DNA of 8,121 bases. Origin: Candidatus Campbelliibacteriota bacterium. Its GTDB lineage: Bacteria > Patescibacteriota > Minisyncoccia > Phycocordibacterales > CSBR16-193. The position numbers were made by a program, and so were the translations under genes. Where the stretch lies: assembly GCA_007129455.1 (NCBI GenBank), contig SKVL01000008.1:1-8121 (forward strand). Reading direction: 5' to 3'. The notes under the pieces are model-generated. The model ran no database searches and was not told where the DNA came from. It saw nothing but the letters and a program-made list of their open reading frames with translations. Numbering within the stretch: the stretch's first letter is position 1; each line of letters starts with the position of its first letter. Below, in pieces: positions 5,858-8,121 of the stretch.

Positions 5858-5940
5858 GCCCAGGTGGTGGAATTGGTATACACACACGGTTGAGGGCCGT
5901 GGCCGTTTACGGCATGCGGGTTCGACTCCCGCCCTGGGCA
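5858..5940 (+). tRNA. tRNA-Leu (anticodon GAG)
   Basis: This class II tRNA of 83 nt has acceptor stem GCCCAGG/CCTGGGC and anticodon stem CACGG/CCGTG with loop TTGAGGG, anticodon GAG (Leu, CUC/CUU). The long variable arm is GCCG-TTTA-CGGC, the T arm is GCGGG-TTCGACT-CCCGC and the discriminator is A. CCA is not encoded (CAG follows). Its last 18 bases are part of a 99-bp direct repeat. Confidence 0.96.
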
Positions 5941-6021
5941 CAGAAGTACGAGCAAAACGAGGATGGAAGTGCCCGGAGAAAGAGCATTTCTGCTCTTTCG
6001 TGCGGAGTCGAAAGACGGAGC
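5923..6021 (+). repeat. 99-bp direct repeat, copy 1 (tRNA-Leu 3' end plus trailer)
   Basis: Bases 5923-6021 match 6111-6209 at 98 of 99 positions (the one difference is A5957 versus G6145). The unit contains the last 18 nt of tRNA-Leu and 81 nt of trailer. It is rich in nested complementarity: CGACTCC (5923-5929) with GGAGTCG (6004-6010), GGGCAC (5936-5941) with GTGCCC (5969-5974), and a perfect hairpin GAAAGAGCA/TGCTCTTTC (5978-5986, 5991-5999, loop TTTC). No T-run follows the hairpin, so it is not a standard terminator. Confidence 0.93.
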
Positions 6022-6110
6022 GATGTCGAACAGAGTGAGACCGCGAGTCCGGGCAGGAGCCGCTTAGTGAATGACGAGAGAAGCGAGGAATGAACTTAGC
6101 GAGCTGACGC

Positions 6111-6209
6111 CGACTCCCGCCCTGGGCACAGAAGTACGAGCAAAGCGAGGATGGAAGTGCCCGGAGAAAGAGCATTTCTGCTCTTTCGTGCGGAGTCGAA
6201 AGACGGAGC
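6111..6209 (+). repeat. 99-bp direct repeat, copy 2 (orphan tRNA-Leu 3' end)
   Basis: This is a near-exact copy of 5923-6021 at an offset of 188 bp. Here the tRNA 3' fragment is not preceded by a tRNA body, so it cannot form a tRNA. The same three pairings are available, including the hairpin at 6166-6187. The 89 bp between the copies (6022-6110) has no coding signal but holds a degenerate third version of the ACGAGnnAAGCGAGGA motif at about 6074-6089. The second copy ends abruptly where AT-rich sequence begins. Confidence 0.93.
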
Positions 6210-6220
6210 TCTAATTGTAA

Positions 6221-6247
6221 TTTTTTATAAAACTTGATTATAAAAAA
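6221..6247. repeat. AT-only inverted repeat
   Basis: TTTTTTATAA (6221-6230) is exactly complementary to TTATAAAAAA (6238-6247) across a 7-base spacer. A pure A/T stem is weak as RNA. It could help end tRNA-Leu transcription or act as a flexible or UP-like DNA segment before the promoter at 6290. Confidence 0.5.
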
Positions 6248-6249
6248 CC

Positions 6250-6273
6250 TTTTATTTTAAGGGTAAAATAAAA
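6250..6273. repeat. Second AT-rich inverted repeat
   Basis: TTTTATTTTA (6250-6259) pairs perfectly with TAAAATAAAA (6264-6273) around the 4-base loop AGGG. Together with the repeat just upstream it makes a 50-bp AT-rich spacer between the duplicated tRNA trailer and the promoter at 6290. Confidence 0.5.
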
Positions 6274-6289
6274 AAGGCCTCAAAAAACC

Positions 6290-6320
6290 TTGACAAAAAT
6301 TAAAATCTAATTAATACTAT
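6290..6320 (+). promoter_or_regulatory. Promoter of a small independent transcript
   Basis: A perfect -35 TTGACA (6290-6295) lies upstream of TACTAT (6315-6320, spacer 19) or the overlapping TAATAC (6312-6317, spacer 16). It is the only exact TTGACA I found placed before a -10 in the window. Transcription should start near 6324-6327. Confidence 0.6.
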
Positions 6321-6363
6321 GGAAAGTTTTGTTTTTTATCTTTTAAAAAAAGAGGAGGGAAGT

Positions 6364-6387
6364 ATGATAAAAGATGAAGGCGAATAA
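6364..6387 (+). CDS. Seven-codon mini reading frame MIKDEGE
   Basis: ATG at 6364 is preceded by AGGAGG (6353-6358) at 5-base spacing, the only strong ribosome-binding site in the window. The frame reads M-I-K-D-E-G-E and stops at TAA (6385-6387), 13 bases before the terminator stem. If translated it yields only a heptapeptide. The optimal initiation signal makes ribosome loading likely if the site is accessible. Whether the peptide or the ribosome loading matters cannot be judged. The codons carry no obvious amino-acid run of the kind found in attenuator leader peptides. Confidence 0.35.
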   Translation: MIKDEGE

Positions 6388-6400
6388 CTTGTTTGTGATT

Positions 6401-6431
6401 GACCGCACCAACTTTTGGTGCGGTCTTTTTT
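6401..6431 (+). terminator. Strong intrinsic terminator of the small transcript
   Basis: GACCGCACCAA (6401-6411) pairs perfectly over 11 bp with TTGGTGCGGTC (6415-6425) around the loop CTT, followed by six T. This is the strongest terminator in the window. Confidence 0.9.
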
Positions 6432-6446
6432 ATTAAATACTCCTTT

Positions 6447-6515
6447 AAAGATCATGAGAATCGGGGTTGTTCGATAAATCTCCACACCTCTGGAAAACCC
6501 TTTAGGATCTTTTTT
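6447..6515 (+). other. Possible structured element before the adenosyltransferase gene
   Basis: AAAGATC (6447-6453) is complementary to GATCTTT (6506-6512), and within it GGGTT (6464-6468) to AACCC (6496-6500). A six-base T-run overlaps the outer stem's 3' arm. It could be a second terminator-like fold or a short structured leader. I see no B12-box or other known riboswitch signature. Confidence 0.25.
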
Positions 6516-6577
6516 GTTACACTGTAAAAAAGTTGGTCGATGTGGCCGATTTGATTTGTATTAATAAGTTTAAAAAC

Positions 6578-7147
6578 ATGCCATACACAGGCAAGGGCGA
6601 CGATGGAATGACCGAGATCATCGGTGCCGGTCAAAATTTATGTGTGTCAAAAACAGACCGGCGTGTTGAGGCGCTCGGTTCTCTGGATGAGCTTAACTCT
6701 CTCTTGGGTTTGTGTAAGGCGAAGATCGGTAAAAAAAAGCTCTCTCTTGAAGAACACGGATCTCTAAAGGATCTGTTGTACGAAGTACAGAAAGACCTCT
6801 CCGTTATTCTGGCGGAGTTGGCCGGAGTGAATAAAAGCGTCTCTCTGGACAGAGTGGGGCGACTTGAAGCCATTATTGATTCAACGGAGAAAGAGATGCC
6901 AACGATTAAATCTTTCATTGTTCCGGGAAGTTTTGAGATTTCCGCTTACCTTGACCTTGCCAGAGCGGTGGCGCGTCGGGCGGAAAGAAGGATCATTGCT
7001 ATCGAAGAGGGTGAAAATCTTTCGGTAAGCAAAGAAGCGGAAATTTACATCAACCGACTTTCGGATCTTCTTTTCGTTTTTGCTAGACTAACCGACTATA
7101 AATTTGGTATAAAGGAGAAGCAACCAGGAGAGTCAAAGGATAAATAA
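6578..7147 (+). CDS. pduO: PduO-type ATP:cob(I)alamin adenosyltransferase
   Basis: This 189-residue enzyme transfers the 5'-deoxyadenosyl group of ATP to cob(I)alamin, giving adenosylcobalamin. Motifs in order are the ATP-binding N-terminus YTGKGDDGMTEIIG (3-16, family pattern GxGDxGxT), RRVEALGSLDELNSLLG (28-44) with the conserved Asp of SLDELNS, QKDLSVILAELAG (71-83), SFIVPGSFEISAYLDLARA (112-130), VARRAERR (131-138) carrying the conserved Arg/Glu, and YINRLSDLLFVFAR (157-170). Length is typical of the helical-bundle family. ATG 6578 is chosen because the YTxxGDxG motif starts at residue 3. The frame continues upstream to a TTG at 6533 but is not family-like there. No corrin synthesis genes are nearby, so salvage for a B12-dependent enzyme such as class II ribonucleotide reductase is an inference. 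A weak -10 (TAATAA, 6562-6567) would give a nearly leaderless mRNA. Confidence 0.92.
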   Translation: MPYTGKGDDGMTEIIGAGQNLCVSKTDRRVEALGSLDELNSLLGLCKAKIGKKKLSLEEHGSLKDLLYEVQKDLSVILAELAGVNKSVSLDRVGRLEAIIDSTEKEMPTIKSFIVPGSFEISAYLDLARAVARRAERRIIAIEEGENLSVSKEAEIYINRLSDLLFVFARLTDYKFGIKEKQPGESKDK

Positions 7148-7186
7148 CAAGACTTTTCCGGTCATGTTGGAAGAGAGAGTAAAAAT

Positions 7187-7259
7187 GGTGGCTATGGTGT
7201 AACGGTCAACACTCGGGTTTGTGGAACCCGCGATGAGAGTTCGATTCTCTCTAGCCACC
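7187..7259 (+). tRNA. tRNA-His (anticodon GUG)
   Basis: G-1 (7187) pairs with C73 (7259), the histidine identity element. The acceptor stem is GTGGCTA/TAGCCAC and the D stem GTGT/ACAC. The anticodon stem CGGGT/ACCCG has loop TTGTGGA, anticodon GTG. The T arm is GAGAG-TTCGATT-CTCTC. Full CCA is not encoded (CAG follows C73). It lies 39 bases after the adenosyltransferase stop with no convincing promoter, so it may be cut from that transcript. Confidence 0.96.
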
Positions 7260-7329
7260 CAGCGTTTCGAGAGCTCAATTTATAAAGACCCTTTTGGTGT
7301 GTCAGAGGGAGGCCGAAAACCTAAAGACT

Positions 7330-7338
7330 TGTTATAAT
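7330..7338 (+). promoter_or_regulatory. Extended -10 promoter of the downstream coiled-coil gene
   Basis: TGT-TATAAT (TG at 7330-7331, hexamer 7333-7338) is a perfect extended -10, and no -35 is evident. The start near 7345 gives a 5' leader of about 47 nt. A 5-bp inverted repeat ATCGC/GCGAT (7341-7345, 7352-7356) straddles the predicted start and could be an operator or a 5' hairpin. Bases 7260-7329 hold no other feature I can support. Confidence 0.6.
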
Positions 7339-7391
7339 TGATCGCACGGTGGCGATTCGTGTGGATATTTCATATTTTTATAAAAAACATA

Positions 7392-8121
7392 ATGAATTTT
7401 GAATATTTCCCCAAAAAACAGTCCGAAATAGATGCGGAATTCGACCAAGGAAAAGATTCTTTGGTGGAATTAAATTCTGAAGATGAATGGGATCCGGATT
7501 CTGAAACACCGTCTCCACTTCCTGAAGATACAAAAGATAAATCACCAAACCATCTTTCTTCCGAGGCCGGCCCGCAAGAGGTTGTCGAGGAAGGTTTGGC
7601 GGAAAATACTTCACCCGAGAGATCTTTCCCTGAACCGGAAAAGATGTCAGAAAAAGAAGCTTCAAAAAAGCTTCTTAGTGAAGAAAGGACAGAGCTTGCT
7701 CGTTACATCAAACAAGAACGAGCGAAGAACAGGGATAAAATTTTGGAACTTAAAACTCGACTTAGTCTACTTGAAAACAGCCTATCACAAGAACAGATCG
7801 ATCTTGAATATTCAGAGAGTAACCTTAGAGAACTCAAGGAGTTACGTGTTGAACAAGCAAACACTTTTATGGGCAGACTTAAAACGATCGGAGAAAAGAT
7901 CGGGATCAACACCACATTGTCGGAAATAGACGAAAAGATATCAGACAGTGAGTTTCGTGCACAGTCTGCTCGGGAGAGAATAGAGATGGCAAAAGAGGAA
8001 AAGTTAAATCTGGAAAACCTTTTAGACAGTGATACTTCCTTGCAAGAAATAAAGAAAAGACTTGAAGAGCATTATGCTCGCGCCGGAGAGCTGTCGGAGC
8101 AAGAGTACGAGCGACAACGAA
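7392..8121 (+). CDS. Acidic, coiled-coil protein of unknown function (partial, runs off window)
   Basis: An open frame begins at ATG 7392 and is still open at the window end, giving 243 residues without a stop. I do not recognise the family. Residues 1-88 are acidic and Pro/Ser-rich, hence probably disordered (for example SEDEWDPDSETPSPLPEDTK, 29-48). From about 89 to the edge the sequence is almost entirely helix-forming and heptad-like, rich in Glu, Lys, Leu and Arg (for example LELKTRLSLLENSLSQEQ, 118-135). A short break GEKIGINTTLSEID lies at 167-180. No signal peptide or membrane segment is visible in the part seen, so a cytoplasmic scaffold or filament-like role is possible. The missing C-terminus could hold a functional domain. 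The start lacks a Shine-Dalgarno but sits 54 bases after a perfect extended -10. Confidence 0.8.
   Translation, partial: MNFEYFPKKQSEIDAEFDQGKDSLVELNSEDEWDPDSETPSPLPEDTKDKSPNHLSSEAGPQEVVEEGLAENTSPERSFPEPEKMSEKEASKKLLSEERTELARYIKQERAKNRDKILELKTRLSLLENSLSQEQIDLEYSESNLRELKELRVEQANTFMGRLKTIGEKIGINTTLSEIDEKISDSEFRAQSARERIEMAKEEKLNLENLLDSDTSLQEIKKRLEEHYARAGELSEQEYERQR

Larger units (their letters stand above)
6327..6431 (+). ncRNA. Candidate small RNA with a Shine-Dalgarno-displaying loop
   Basis: A predicted transcript of about 105 nt is bounded by the promoter at 6290-6320 and the terminator at 6401-6431. Its 5' half forms a stem of ATCTTTTA (6338-6345) with TAAAAGAT (6368-6375), extendable outward by U-A and G-U pairs to about 13 bp. 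The 22-nt loop carries AGAGGAGGGA (6351-6360) and an ATG (6364-6366). A spacer and the terminator hairpin follow. No known RNA family is recognised. Options are a regulatory sRNA exposing a GGAGG loop, a leader-peptide transcript, or a short mRNA. Transcript ends are inferred, not measured. Confidence 0.5.

Noticed and set aside
5823..5860. tRNA-like 5' fragment (GGCGCTCTAGTATAGTGGTTA) just before tRNA-Leu
   Set aside because: It resembles the acceptor and D-arm of a tRNA, but no anticodon or T arm follows, and the TATAGT inside it is well placed as the -10 of tRNA-Leu with TTGAAA 16 bp upstream. Promoter is the simpler reading.
5978..5999. Intrinsic terminator of tRNA-Leu at the GAAAGAGCA hairpin
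   Set aside because: The 9-bp hairpin is perfect, but the bases after it are GTGCGGAG with no T-run, so it is recorded as repeat structure instead.
5853..6093. Short overlapping plus-strand frames through tRNA-Leu and the repeat
   Set aside because: They lie across a tRNA and structured repeats, with no ribosome-binding site or family resemblance.
6111..6129. Second tRNA-Leu gene
   Set aside because: Only the last 18 nt of the tRNA are present; the upstream 89 bp cannot supply acceptor, D or anticodon arms.
5923..6209. CRISPR array
   Set aside because: Only two long repeats with a single 89-bp spacer, and they include a tRNA end; the length and spacing do not fit CRISPR.
6533..6577. TTG-initiated extension of the adenosyltransferase
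   Set aside because: The family motif YTxxGDxG normally lies within the first few residues, as it does with ATG 6578.
6432..6577. Cobalamin riboswitch before the adenosyltransferase
   Set aside because: The space is too short and no B12-box-like conserved block is visible.
7483..7929. 148-codon frame overlapping the last gene
   Set aside because: The frame from 7392 is open to the window end with consistent acidic/coiled-coil composition and a good promoter; this one is basic, motif-free and out of frame.

Overview
The window reads as chromosomal DNA from a Candidate Phyla Radiation (Patescibacteria, probably Parcubacteria-like) bacterium. This is inferred from gene content and style, not from a marker phylogeny. 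The evidence is compact AT-leaning genes, almost no Shine-Dalgarno sequences, a secretin-free pilM-pilN-pilO cluster, small single-domain housekeeping enzymes, and tRNA genes that do not encode CCA. UGA acts as a normal stop (it ends uppS and the gene at 2703), so this is not a UGA-glycine lineage.

Layout. 1-235: tRNA-Ser(UGA) on the minus strand, with a copied fragment of its own 5' end in its trailer. 237-3143: ruvX, then a tightly packed type IV pilus inner-membrane block (pilM, pilN, pilO and an unnamed single-pass membrane protein), all on plus with gaps of a few bases. 3174-3509: convergent tRNA-Arg(UCU) and tRNA-Val(UAC), each with a recognisable sigma-70-type promoter. 3580-5109: uppS (undecaprenyl diphosphate synthase) followed by an RluA-type pseudouridine synthase. 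5143-5772: rplS (bL19) with a long acidic tail and its own terminator. 5811-6209: tRNA-Leu(GAG), whose last 18 nt plus 81 nt of trailer are duplicated 188 bp downstream. 6290-6431: a compact independent transcription unit described below. 6578-7259: a PduO-type cob(I)alamin adenosyltransferase and tRNA-His(GUG). 7330-8121: an extended -10 promoter and a long acidic/coiled-coil protein running off the window edge.

Most of the genes are housekeeping: translation (five tRNAs, bL19, a pseudouridine synthase), cell-wall lipid carrier synthesis (UppS), DNA maintenance (RuvX) and surface pili (PilMNO). PilM should bind the N-terminal NLLP segment of PilN on the cytoplasmic face, while PilN and PilO pair outside the membrane. 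The PilM here has lost the acidic/glycine residues of its nucleotide-binding motifs.

The best candidate for something undescribed is the roughly 105-nt unit at 6290-6431. It has a consensus TTGACA promoter, a hairpin that displays the only strong Shine-Dalgarno in the window together with an ATG in its loop, a seven-codon reading frame, and a perfect 11-bp intrinsic terminator. Every real gene nearby lacks such a ribosome-binding site, and several genes appear to be leaderless. A second structural theme is that both class II tRNAs (Ser and Leu) carry trailers complementary to their own 3' acceptor strand, and the Leu copy has been duplicated. All functional statements come from reading the sequence; no database search or folding program was run.
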